The notes under the pieces are model-generated. The model was not told the origin of the DNA. It was given only the letters and a program-made list of their open reading frames with translations, and ran no database searches. The position numbers and the translations under genes are program-made. This document shows positions 26,901-34,194 of a stretch of 64,000 nt of DNA, one piece after another; positions within the stretch are counted from its first letter, which is position 1, and each line of letters starts with the position of its first letter. Origin of the DNA: Candidatus Zixiibacteriota bacterium (GTDB lineage Bacteria; Zixibacteria; MSB-5A5; GN15; FEB-12); contig JACZWU010000003.1 in NCBI GenBank assembly GCA_022571985.1, positions 124,001 to 188,000 on the forward strand, written 5' to 3'.

Positions 26901-27553
26901 GTGTTCATAACAACACTTCTGACTGTGCCTCTTACGAAGAAACTGACAGGGAGACACTATTGAAATTTTTGTCGGCTCGCCTTTATGGCGGCGGTGGAGC
27001 GCACTCTATGTTTATGAAGACCTGGGGTGCCGGGCTGGCTTATTCCAACGGCCTTAGAAGTAACGAAAACGACGGCCGTTTGATTTACTATGCCGAGCGC
27101 TGTCCTGACCTGGCTCAGACAATGCAATTTGTCATAGACCAGTTGGAAAATGCCCCCTATGACCCGTCGCTGGCTGATTACGCCGTCTCACAGGCTTTCA
27201 CCGGAATTCGATCGGGCTCGACTTATGATTCGCGCGGCGAAGCGATGGCGGCTGATCTGGCCGATGGTCTGACACCTGAAATTGTCAAACGATTCAGAAG
27301 CAGCATATTAAATTTGCGAAAAATCGAAAACCTTTATGACAAACTTCATAAGCGAATGGCTTCAACTTATGGCGAGGTTCTCCCCGGTTATGGCCCGACA
27401 ACAAAAGAAGCCAATCAAAACTCCAATGCTGTCATTTTTGTGATCGGCCCGGAGAAACAGCTGACTTCTTATGAGCAATATCTAAAGAGTGTGGAAGATG
27501 ACATCACGCTTCACCGCATTTACCCCAGAGATTTCTGGATAGTGGCAAATTAG
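23981..27553 (+). CDS. Secreted M16-family metallopeptidase (presequence-protease-like)
   Basis: A large zinc peptidase of the inverted-HxxEH (M16) superfamily, 1190 aa from the chosen start, in the size class of M16C presequence proteases. The zinc site is GEPHTLEHLLLGKG (His93, Glu96, His97), with the second Glu expected in the following EVRNMGVAVNNED region. Residues 1-23 form a signal peptide, so it acts outside the cytoplasm. The start at ATG 23981 is chosen because AAGGA lies 9 nt upstream and the signal peptide begins there; in-frame upstream codons to 23894 are unlikely to be coding. Substrate unknown. Confidence 0.85.
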   Translation: MTKMLKVLLALFLTFVLVTPAFSQISLNDLTEDQKIASFETEAVYINQDGKRIGARFRHIPSQFVLDILRIQSLPQALMWVNTPPPTDQGEPHTLEHLLLGKGTKGRYVASLEDMSLGSSSAFTQQIRTCYHFNTSAGSETFFNLFEAKLDAMIHPNYSDEEIRREVRNMGVAVNNEDGSKYLEEKGTVYNEMVSSFERPWGNLYFNLLKNVYGDGHPLSFSAGGLPAAIRTMQPEDIRNFRERYYHLNNMGAVLSIGDEISLADCLKSLSQIFDRIEPNSKAGVDPAEFAAGLPQASPAEQGKIATVGFPHSNENEPGLLVYAWPPERDLSLNEYLLFNLFVENLASGQTSNLYKRFIDSQERLLDIGASSSFGWISDHPGQALFIGFRNVSRDATGEKMIDSVRSVIIREIEMISSFADNSPELFEFNERLRSLSINNKREIKEFLNSPPRFGYRGTGSRWFDHLQLLKNEKGFERDVSGQAAFAFVEQMLDSKENFWHKHITNWKLLSTIPFGVATHPDPELLTRSNNSRAKRIDDYVAELQAKYKSDSREAAIAIYEKEYAKNTEIIDAEAATIEMPPFVENPPLTLDDQLNYSVEKLPGGGDCVYSRFDNISSTTVGLVFDLYSVPESLLVFLPVLPTVMTQIGVIKDGQPISFDEMNQAIKRDILGLNAYFSTGNRTERVGLTVEAAGGDKTETKKALDWLSTALFSPNLGEANLPRIRDAVDLKLKSLRNRMRGSEESWVNEPMYGYWRQHNQLFLSARCFLTQAHLVHRLRWMLKSAGDPDQFIFFEKFMGLLSNELARLNREQVQTLLAALSSSDNETQPMQPLVLMLNPAPEDARQLLADAFGDLTQSLSDIPDNSLSKDLVYLCSQITADLKKAPADVLGSLNHLLEIIRHQDNVRAYIVSNEENKKIAMRKLTGIVSRLADGEAERYDYNSSPLINQRLSERTPLSSKPVCIGLVNENTRSGVHNNTSDCASYEETDRETLLKFLSARLYGGGGAHSMFMKTWGAGLAYSNGLRSNENDGRLIYYAERCPDLAQTMQFVIDQLENAPYDPSLADYAVSQAFTGIRSGSTYDSRGEAMAADLADGLTPEIVKRFRSSILNLRKIENLYDKLHKRMASTYGEVLPGYGPTTKEANQNSNAVIFVIGPEKQLTSYEQYLKSVEDDITLHRIYPRDFWIVAN

Positions 27554-27562
27554 GAGAACTTT

Positions 27563-28240
27563 TTGGAAAATATGGAACCTACCCGACTTTCACTAACCGA
27601 ACAGCTCAAACAGATGAGAGTGCGAAACCTGTCTACTGCAACTGCTGAATCAAAACGAATCGGTCAGCAGATAATGGAGGAGCTAAATAATTTTAATATC
27701 GCCAATACCCATCTTAAAGCGGGGGACGCCGCACCTCTGTTTGAACTACCCGATGCCTACGGCCGCATTGTAAATCTGGCGGACTTGCTCAAGCAAGGTC
27801 CGGTTGTTGTCAGTTTTTTCAGAGGCGCCTGGTGTTCTTTTTGCACGGCTGAACTCAGGTCGCTGCAACAGAACTTATATGAAATCATGCAGCTAAAATC
27901 CTCTCTGGTGGCTATTTCACCGCAGACCCTTGATAAGTCGCTCTTGACAGTTGAAAAAAATGAACTGACGTATGAGGTGCTTTTAGATTTAGCAAATAAG
28001 ACCGCCCACCAGTTTGGCATTGCTTATAAAGTTCCGGAGCTAATGAACAATATCCTGGCTGGCAGCGGCGTCAACCTCGAGGAGTATAACGGTTCCGAAA
28101 AATTTGAACTGCCGGTTCCGGCGACATATGTGGTGGATACTGCCGGCATTATAAAATACGCCTATGTAAATCCGGACTATTCGCAGAGGGCAGACCCAAT
28201 TGAAATTATTGGGGCTCTTCGCCGGTTAAGAACAAACTAA
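27563..28240 (+). CDS. Peroxiredoxin-like (AhpC/TSA-type) protein
   Basis: A thioredoxin-fold protein of 225 aa with the alkyl-hydroperoxide-reductase/TSA look. Strand GPVVVSFFRGAWCSFCTAEL at about 80-99 ends in a C91-S-F-C94 motif; a following helix and a VSFF strand match the fold, and the first 50 residues form a charged helix. The CxxC arrangement is commoner in reductases than in true peroxidases, so substrate is uncertain. No signal peptide. The TTG start at 27563 is supported by an AGGAGA overlapping the M16 stop; a downstream ATG (27572) is less well spaced. Confidence 0.75.
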   Translation: MENMEPTRLSLTEQLKQMRVRNLSTATAESKRIGQQIMEELNNFNIANTHLKAGDAAPLFELPDAYGRIVNLADLLKQGPVVVSFFRGAWCSFCTAELRSLQQNLYEIMQLKSSLVAISPQTLDKSLLTVEKNELTYEVLLDLANKTAHQFGIAYKVPELMNNILAGSGVNLEEYNGSEKFELPVPATYVVDTAGIIKYAYVNPDYSQRADPIEIIGALRRLRTN

Positions 28241-28260
28241 CTTACCCGTGTAATACTGCT

Positions 28261-29229
28261 TTACTTAATTAGTTCAGTCTCCGGGAAAAAACTCACCCAG
28301 GCAAACCAGTAGGCGGAGATAACAGGAAAAGCTTTGGCAGTCTGATCATTGATTTCTATCTTGCCGGCCAGCCTTAATGAATCGGGCAAAGCAAAAGCAG
28401 CTACGGACATTTCGGATACATCGTATGACAAATAGATGCGCTTCGAATCATTTACTATCAGCGCAAATCCGTTTTTCTTAAGATAGCTTTCAGAAACCGC
28501 GAATTCACTGTTTTCAAAACGAATGCCGTAGATTTTATCTTTACCGGCCAGCCTTTTGAAATTATCGACTCTGCCAAAAATACCCAGCTTTTCTTTGTCG
28601 GCAAAGTAAGAGACATAACGAGCACCATCAATTTTATTGGTACTATCGGCTGGCTTTTTCAGGAGCTTCCCATGGGGGTACTGTTTTTTAAAAGCAGCAA
28701 ATGTAGTGTGGCTAAAAGGGACGGTCTTGAGTTTACTGCCTTCCATTTTACCCTGAATACATATTCCTGAAATTTGAGACCAGAGCGACTTGGTTTCTAA
28801 ATCCTGCATGACCAGGGCGTCCTGCCAGAGTGATCCGGAGGCTTGAAAGGTGTAACGTTTGTTATCGATTTCGGCGGCATAAACTATGCCGGTAAAACAA
28901 AGTGGTCACCAGGTTACGGCGATGGCAGCCCCGCCTATCTGTTCGTTTACAATTTCGTGATGATCCAGATGCCAGGTGCTGTAACCGCGGGCATCGTCAC
29001 CTCTGACTACGACCAGCAGCGGTTCGTCGGCGTAGTAAGTTTTTTCCGCTTCAGTTACAGAAACGAACTGCGGCTCAAAAATTGCCGGTATACCGCCGGG
29101 TTCGAGCAGGGTGTACATGGTGTGTCCCTGAATCTCTGTTTTTTTTGGCTCAGAACGCTGCGCCAATACCGAACTGGTCAACAGCATGGCAAATAACAGC
29201 ACAGATACTAATCTGTCTGGTTTAAACAT
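28261..29229 (-). CDS. DUF3179 selenoprotein candidate (in-frame UGA, UPLC motif)
   Basis: One 322-aa DUF3179 protein read through a single in-frame TGA (28906..28908) at codon 108. Both sides are the same frame and both belong to the family: the upstream part has a signal peptide and STWHLDHHEIVNEQIGG; the downstream part has SLWQDALVMQDLETKSLWSQ, the usual DUF3179 second motif. The UGA sits where the adjacent paralogue has Cys119 of YCPL, giving W-U-P-L-C. A hairpin 14 nt downstream looks like a bacterial SECIS. It is probably periplasmic. Function is unknown; DUF3179 proteins have no established reaction. The alternative is a pseudogene with a single TGC-to-TGA change. Confidence 0.8.
28875..28891 (-). 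promoter_or_regulatory. Candidate SECIS hairpin of the DUF3179 gene
   Basis: On the coding strand, CGGCATA and TATGCCG form a perfect 7-bp stem around the loop GTT. The stem begins 14 nt after the in-frame TGA, putting the loop 22 nt after it. Bacterial SECIS elements have a short apical loop with an early G, about 16-37 nt after the UGA, inside the coding region, as here. Confidence 0.75.
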
Positions 29230-29303
29230 TTTTAATCCCTTTCTCTATCAAATAAGGAATGAAAACAGGTCATTTTACACAACAATAATTTTGGCAATCG
29301 TAC

Positions 29304-30428
29304 TTACGAACCGGGATTACCATCCGTAACATCCTGAGCCTCGATCGAAAATATATTGAGGTCAGGATAAAATGCGGCCAGAGCGAACCAATAGGCAATA
29401 AATGAAGTTGTGGCTGTTAACTGCTGGCCCTCTCTCGGTCCGCTGACGGCAACTCCAAAAATATCCCACTTGTTACCTTCTGTATCCTCAAGTATTATCG
29501 GCAGGGAGTTTTGAACTGCCTTAAATGTCAGCACAGAATCATCAGACAATTTGCGACTGAAGACGACAGCCAGGTTTTTGCTGCTGCTTCCGGCGGCAAC
29601 CACCGGCAAACCGTTAAAATCATGAACGAAAATATTGAGGCTGTCGGCAAAGTCTGAAATTCGATATGCTAAAGCGTTTCCATCGACAATTAAGCTCAAC
29701 ACACGTTCTTTGCCCGGAAGTCTGGAGTCGCTGTTTGATACCGGAAACAGCAGCCGAAATTGATTTGTCCGGTAATCACCATAAGGATATCTGCCATAGG
29801 GACGTGAAAATCCGGTGTTGGTAGAGACGACCAATGTATTGGGATACAATTCTTTCCAGGTTTTCCAGGTCGTTTCGACAATATTAAACAATTGCGGTGT
29901 TTGCCCAATCAGCTCACCGTTGACACACTGCAATTTCATCTGTGACCAGTTGCTTTGAGTTAATCTGTCATACGGGATAAGATTAGTGTTGTACAATAAT
30001 CCGGAGACGCCAAAGGTTGTTTCGGTTCCATTTATTATTCTGTTCCAGGCCACGGCGCTTCCCGTAAGCGGACAATAGGTAAGGGCAAAAGCATTTGAAG
30101 CGATTTTGTCGTTTATAATTTCATGCCAATCTAAGATAGGATGCGGATAAGCCCTGACGACATTGCCAATTTTAATACCGACAACAAGATCATTATCTGA
30201 TAGATATGAATTAGCAGGATCATCTGCCGCTATGAATACAGGCTTATCAACTGAGGGAATGCCGTCCCGCCCGGGGCCGCCGTCAAAGACTTCGTTCACC
30301 GGAATCAACCAGGCCGAAGGATCTGAACTGGCACCTCCCAGTGATGAACTATCATCGTCACTGCAGCCAGAAATTAAAAACAGAACTATGAAAACAAAAG
30401 CTGTTCCGAAAATGTATTGCTTTTTCAT
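29304..30428 (-). CDS. DUF3179 lipoprotein (Cys form)
   Basis: A 374-aa DUF3179 protein with a lipoprotein signal (LISGCS, Cys22) and a Ser/Asp-rich linker. The conserved core holds ILDWHEIINDK and ALTYCPLTGSAVAW (Cys119), then TTFGVSGLLYNTNLIPYDR and a repeat of SNWSQMKLQCVNG. The residue aligned with Cys111 of the neighbour is Thr, so this copy has one Cys in the motif where the next gene has Sec and Cys. The gene sits between an outer-membrane barrel (12 nt upstream) and the Sec form (75 nt downstream), forming one operon. Confidence 0.85.
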   Translation of the reverse strand: MKKQYIFGTAFVFIVLFLISGCSDDDSSSLGGASSDPSAWLIPVNEVFDGGPGRDGIPSVDKPVFIAADDPANSYLSDNDLVVGIKIGNVVRAYPHPILDWHEIINDKIASNAFALTYCPLTGSAVAWNRIINGTETTFGVSGLLYNTNLIPYDRLTQSNWSQMKLQCVNGELIGQTPQLFNIVETTWKTWKELYPNTLVVSTNTGFSRPYGRYPYGDYRTNQFRLLFPVSNSDSRLPGKERVLSLIVDGNALAYRISDFADSLNIFVHDFNGLPVVAAGSSSKNLAVVFSRKLSDDSVLTFKAVQNSLPIILEDTEGNKWDIFGVAVSGPREGQQLTATTSFIAYWFALAAFYPDLNIFSIEAQDVTDGNPGS

Positions 30429-30439
30429 CAGTTGCTCCT

Positions 30440-31420
30440 TTAGAATGGAAATTTTATGTCTTTATCCGGCGGTGAGATCGTATAGAATAGTGAAAATGAA
30501 ATCGTGTAGCTGGTTGTAAGTTGGGTACCGTTCAATTTCCTGTACAGAGGCAGTTCGCCTTCGCCCCGAACTCCAAACTTTTCATAAATATTCAAGTTGA
30601 GTCCGGGCACAAAATTCAGCCATTTGCCGCCGCTATTGTTAACATCATTATTATCAAAGGCATCTGCCTTAGTTGATCTATATCGAAGTCCCAAATTGTA
30701 ATTTATGGTGGTCATATGATTGAAATTAACAGCCAGTGATGTTACCAGTTCATTGCCAAATCTGTAGCCAAGCGGACTTTGGCCGAACCTGTCATTAGTT
30801 CCGTTAAGCCGGTACGAAAAAGTTGAATATACAGTTATGGGAAATTTTGTAAACAATCCCTGCTGGGCATGTCCCCACAATACCATATCCCAGGCCCCGG
30901 TACCAAGCTGCATATCAGCAGCTAACAAAATGTTATTACTTCTTATATCCGACCGACCTATCGGTACTTTAATACCGCCGCCAATGGATATTTGTCTGCG
31001 GTTTTGTATTGACTGAGGTAAAACGGCGTATTTTAGAAGGAGCAGACCATCTCCAATTCCGCGGGTGCGCAAAATTTCACTAATTGAAAAGTTGGATGTT
31101 GTCTGGCGCTGCTGCTCCAGCAGAGTAAAAATTGCTGAGACTGAAAAATGTTCAGTCAGACCATAATTGATTTCAAAAAGTCCTGTTCGCACCCGGCGAC
31201 TGCGAACATCATCATCTAATTTTTCGCTGCCGCTATATACATTTGTAATAGAACTGAATTTATAAGTCAGCCCGAAATGCCAGACTCCGGTAGGTGTTGA
31301 AGGAATTTCAAGGGAGCTTAGAAGCGGCGCTCCGCCGCAGCTGCAAGCCTGAGCCCCGACCGCCGAAGGCAGGTTAAGTAAAACTACGATTGTCAAAACC
31401 AGGGTAGAAAAAATTTTCAT
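30440..31420 (-). CDS. Predicted outer-membrane barrel with N-terminal Cys pair
   Basis: A 326-aa protein with a signal peptide (cleavage near AVGAQ, residue 23) whose mature start reads A-C-S-C-G-G, followed by alternating amphipathic strands with Tyr/Phe-Gly turns up to a closing strand ending FPF, as in 10-14 strand barrels. Its segments LRTRGIGDGLLLLKY and ISIGGGIKVPIGRSDI resemble the barrel at 49347..50333, which carries Sec in the equivalent N-terminal region. It is first in the DUF3179 operon. The role of the exposed Cys pair is not known; metal binding or a disulfide are options. Confidence 0.7.
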   Translation of the reverse strand: MKIFSTLVLTIVVLLNLPSAVGAQACSCGGAPLLSSLEIPSTPTGVWHFGLTYKFSSITNVYSGSEKLDDDVRSRRVRTGLFEINYGLTEHFSVSAIFTLLEQQRQTTSNFSISEILRTRGIGDGLLLLKYAVLPQSIQNRRQISIGGGIKVPIGRSDIRSNNILLAADMQLGTGAWDMVLWGHAQQGLFTKFPITVYSTFSYRLNGTNDRFGQSPLGYRFGNELVTSLAVNFNHMTTINYNLGLRYRSTKADAFDNNDVNNSGGKWLNFVPGLNLNIYEKFGVRGEGELPLYRKLNGTQLTTSYTISFSLFYTISPPDKDIKFPF

Positions 31421-31741
31421 TGACGTGACTCCGCCCCCCGGTTCACTCTCATAAAAGATATCAATATATTAAAACGCCTCAACTTCCATTAAGGTTCAGT
31501 TTAATCTATTCATTATGTTAGTCGCTAAATTTACCAGAGTGTTACATATGACTGCCAAATTGTTTTTAAGGTATTGAAAGACAATGCCTTACTCTTTACA
31601 GGGGAAGCTGCTAAATCGAAATGAGTGTTGATTAATACTTTAACCTAATTCGAAAAAACCGTTCCTGGTATGACTGTGATAGGGTTATAATCTATAAATA
31701 GAAAGGACAATGAAAGAATAACATTGCTCGGAGATTGTCAC
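31421..31741. other. Intergenic region, divergent promoters
   Basis: About 320 bases between the divergent barrel and DUF4846 genes, AT-rich, with no gene seen. A TATAAT at 31686-31691 is a possible -10 box for the rightward gene, but no good -35 sits 16-18 nt before it. A short ATG-AAA-GAA-TAA frame at 31710 is not considered coding. Confidence 0.5.
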
Positions 31742-32599
31742 TTGAAATTATTACTAAGAATCACAACTCTTGCCGCTTTATCTTATTTCTTTATTTTTAA
31801 TCTGCAGGCGCAACCACAGAGATATAATAAATACAACTGGGCGAACGATTACGACTTAAGCTCTGCCCTCATAAATCACATTCCCTTACCAACCGGATAT
31901 AAAAGAACCGCCGTAGCAGCTGACAGCTATGCTGACTGGTTGAGACATCTTCCGGTAAAAGACGGACGGAAAACAGCTTATACTTACGACGGCAGACCAG
32001 CCATGTCCGAAGATGTAGTTTTTGCTGTTTTAGATATTGACATTGGCACCAAAGATTTACAGCAATGCGCCGATGCAATAATACGCCTGCACGCCGAATA
32101 TCTGTACACACTCGGTAAATACCGTGACATAAAATATAATTTTACCAGCGGCGACACCTCCCGCTACGTCAACTGGATTAAAGGTTATCGGTCACTTGTA
32201 GATGGTAACGAGGTCAGCTGGACAAAATCGGCAACGGTGGACTCAAGTTATAAATCTTTTCGGAGTTATCTTGAAGATATTTTTATGTACGCCGGAACAT
32301 TCTCGTTAGAAAAAGAAATGGACAGTATTAAGTCATACGGCAGTATTCAGATCGGTGACGCTTTAATACTTCCCGGATTCCCCGGCCACGCCGTTATGGT
32401 AGCAGACATTATTTTCAACCAAGCATCAGGAGAAAGCTCGTATCTTTTTATTCAAGGCTATACACCGGCACAGGATATTCACGTTATCAAAAATCCTTCA
32501 CGGCAGGACGGTTTACCCTGGTTCGAATTGAAAGCCAATCAAAATCTACAAATAATGCACTGGATATTTGATGAAAAAAACATAAGGCGATTTAAATGA
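31742..32599 (+). CDS. DUF4846 secreted protein
   Basis: A protein of the DUF4846 family, typically found as exported proteins in FCB bacteria. The signal peptide is residues 1-22 (ending LQAQ). The family core is clear: HIPLPTGYKRTAVAADSYADWLRHLPV, the TYDGRPAMSEDVVFAVLDIDIG stretch, and CADAIIRLHAEYLYTLGKY. A central SIQIGDALILPGFPGHAVMVADI carries the His of the putative active site. TTG at 31742 is preferred over TTG 31724 because GGAG is 8 nt upstream and the signal peptide starts there. Function is not established. Confidence 0.85.
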   Translation: MKLLLRITTLAALSYFFIFNLQAQPQRYNKYNWANDYDLSSALINHIPLPTGYKRTAVAADSYADWLRHLPVKDGRKTAYTYDGRPAMSEDVVFAVLDIDIGTKDLQQCADAIIRLHAEYLYTLGKYRDIKYNFTSGDTSRYVNWIKGYRSLVDGNEVSWTKSATVDSSYKSFRSYLEDIFMYAGTFSLEKEMDSIKSYGSIQIGDALILPGFPGHAVMVADIIFNQASGESSYLFIQGYTPAQDIHVIKNPSRQDGLPWFELKANQNLQIMHWIFDEKNIRRFK

Positions 32600-32640
32600 C
32601 GCTACGGGCTAAACAGTTTACAGAGATTCAATTCTAAGCC

Positions 32641-33042
32641 ATGTTTTACCGAATTTTAGCAGATGCGATAATGGTCATTCATTTGGCCTGGATAATTTTT
32701 ATGATCTGGGGGTTCGCGCAGACGATCAGGGGTTTTTTTCATCCGAAGTTTTTTGAGCGCTGGCTCTTTAGAACTATTCATTTATCCGGGATTCTGTTTG
32801 TGACCACGTTGGAAATATTGGGCAAATACTGCCCGCTGACTCTTTGGGAAAATACGCTGAGAAGTCATTACAATCCAGAAACCGATTACCCCGGTTCATT
32901 TATCATAAAGCAAATTGAACAAATGATTTACCCCGATGTCTCGCCGTTGGTTGTAATTATTCCAACCATACTAATAGCAGCTTTTACTCTGGCAGTATTT
33001 GTCTTGAAACCTCCGGCAAAACTTATGACCTTGTTCAAATGA
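32641..33042 (+). CDS. DUF2784 family membrane protein
   Basis: A 133-aa inner-membrane protein with three to four hydrophobic helices. It matches the DUF2784 pattern: an opening RILADAIMVIHLAWIIFMIWG, a HLSGILFVTTLEILGKYCPLTLWEN segment (written across about 47-71) and a C-terminal helix. Function is unknown. It overlaps the following gene by 4 nt. Confidence 0.8.
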   Translation: MFYRILADAIMVIHLAWIIFMIWGFAQTIRGFFHPKFFERWLFRTIHLSGILFVTTLEILGKYCPLTLWENTLRSHYNPETDYPGSFIIKQIEQMIYPDVSPLVVIIPTILIAAFTLAVFVLKPPAKLMTLFK

Positions 33043-33500
33043 ATAACATGAAAGACAATATTGACTCTCTCGACCGACACATTGCCAACTGGATGTACAA
33101 GTATGGGATGCTGGTTCTGCGCCTTTCGCTGGCTGTAGTTTTTATCTGGTTTGGAGCCTTGAAGCCATTGGGGATCAGCCCGGCCGAAGAATTGGTAAAG
33201 CGCACAGTCTACTGGTTGCCGCCAGATTTGTTTTTGCCCCTGCTTGGCTACTGGGAGGTCGCAATAGGTGTCTGTCTTTTGTATCGACCGTTCATTCGAG
33301 CGGCAATACTATTATTGTTCCTGCAGATGCCCGGAACAATGCTGCCATTAATACTTTTACCCGACGTCTGTTTTACGTCATTTCCGTTTGGTCTTACTTT
33401 AGAAGGTCAGTATATCATTAAGAACCTGATTTTAATAAGCGCCGGACTGGTAATAGGCGGCACTGTGCGACTTAGAAACGATAAAAGTCATTTAATCTAA
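33039..33500 (+). CDS. Small membrane protein, DoxX/DUF417-like
   Basis: A 153-aa protein with four predicted membrane helices, the first after a charged 20-residue start: LRLSLAVVFIWFGALKPLG, FLPLLGYWEVAIGVCLLY, AAILLLFLQMPGTMLPLIL, NLILISAGLVIGG. The FIWFGALK and GYWEVAIG segments resemble DoxX/YkgB-type proteins, many of which touch quinone or thiosulfate metabolism, but the similarity is loose. The gene begins at ATG 33039, overlapping the previous by 4 nt, and precedes the nitroreductase by 16 nt. Confidence 0.65.
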   Translation: MNNMKDNIDSLDRHIANWMYKYGMLVLRLSLAVVFIWFGALKPLGISPAEELVKRTVYWLPPDLFLPLLGYWEVAIGVCLLYRPFIRAAILLLFLQMPGTMLPLILLPDVCFTSFPFGLTLEGQYIIKNLILISAGLVIGGTVRLRNDKSHLI

Positions 33501-33516
33501 AAATTGAGGCTAATAA

Positions 33517-34185
33517 ATGAAAGAGTATAAATTCCTGCCTTTGAGTACATACCAGGAATATCCTCCCGCAGAAATGAAAGCGCGCGCAAAAGGATTTTAT
33601 GCCGAGATGAAACGTCGCCGCACCATCCGCGAATTTTCGACTAAACCTGTGGCCCGGGAAATAATCGAAAATTGCCTGATGACTGCCGGCACTGCCCCCA
33701 ACGGCGCCAATATGCAGCCCTGGCATTTTGTAGTAGTCAGCGATGCCGAAATTAAAAGGAAAATCAGGGTCGAAGCGGAAATAGTAGAAAAAGACTTCTA
33801 CGAAAATCGTGCTCCTGATTACTGGCTGGAAGCGCTAAGGCCTCTGGGCACCGACAAAGACAAGCCGTATCTGGAAGAGGCCCCTTATTTAATAGTTATT
33901 TTTTCGCAAAGGTACACGCTTGCCGAAGACGGCAGTAAAAAACATAATTATTATCTGCCTGAATCGGTCGGCATTGCTACCGGTTTTTTGATTTCCGCCA
34001 TTCACAACGCCGGACTGGCTTGTTTAACCCACACTCCCAGCCCGATGGGTTTTTTGAGAAAAGTTCTGGACCGCCCCAAATACGAAACTCCCTTTTTGGT
34101 GCTGGTAGTCGGCTATCCCAGCGAAGACGCCAAAGTGCCGGATATCAGCAAAAAAAAGTTAGAGGAAATAGCTACTTTTATCTGA
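33517..34185 (+). CDS. Nitroreductase-fold flavoprotein, iodotyrosine-deiodinase-like
   Basis: FMN-dependent protein of the nitroreductase superfamily, 222 aa. The phosphate-binding RRRTIREFS (residues 33-41) and [12 protein letters not shown] (60-71) are intact. The active-site lid carries Glu91, Tyr95 and Lys116 in [13 protein letters not shown] and TDKDKPYL, exactly the E-x3-Y-x20-K spacing of iodotyrosine deiodinase, which these residues use to hold halotyrosine zwitterions. A bacterial IYD homologue (reductive dehalogenase or deaminating flavoprotein role) is therefore likely. It follows the small membrane gene on the same strand; no signal peptide. Confidence 0.85.
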   Translation: MKEYKFLPLSTYQEYPPAEMKARAKGFYAEMKRRRTIREFSTKPVAREIIENCLMTAGTAPNGANMQPWHFVVVSDAEIKRKIRVEAEIVEKDFYENRAPDYWLEALRPLGTDKDKPYLEEAPYLIVIFSQRYTLAEDGSKKHNYYLPESVGIATGFLISAIHNAGLACLTHTPSPMGFLRKVLDRPKYETPFLVLVVGYPSEDAKVPDISKKKLEEIATFI

Positions 34186-34194
34186 ACATTTAAA

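Noticed and set aside
28843-29196. A 117-codon frame on the plus strand
   Set aside because: It is antisense to the DUF3179 gene and has no family match or ribosome site.
28261-29229. Pseudogene by nonsense mutation
   Set aside because: Not excluded, but no frameshift or second stop exists, the downstream half keeps the family motif, and the TGA lies at the Cys position with a hairpin behind it. Three such cases together make decay an unlikely explanation.
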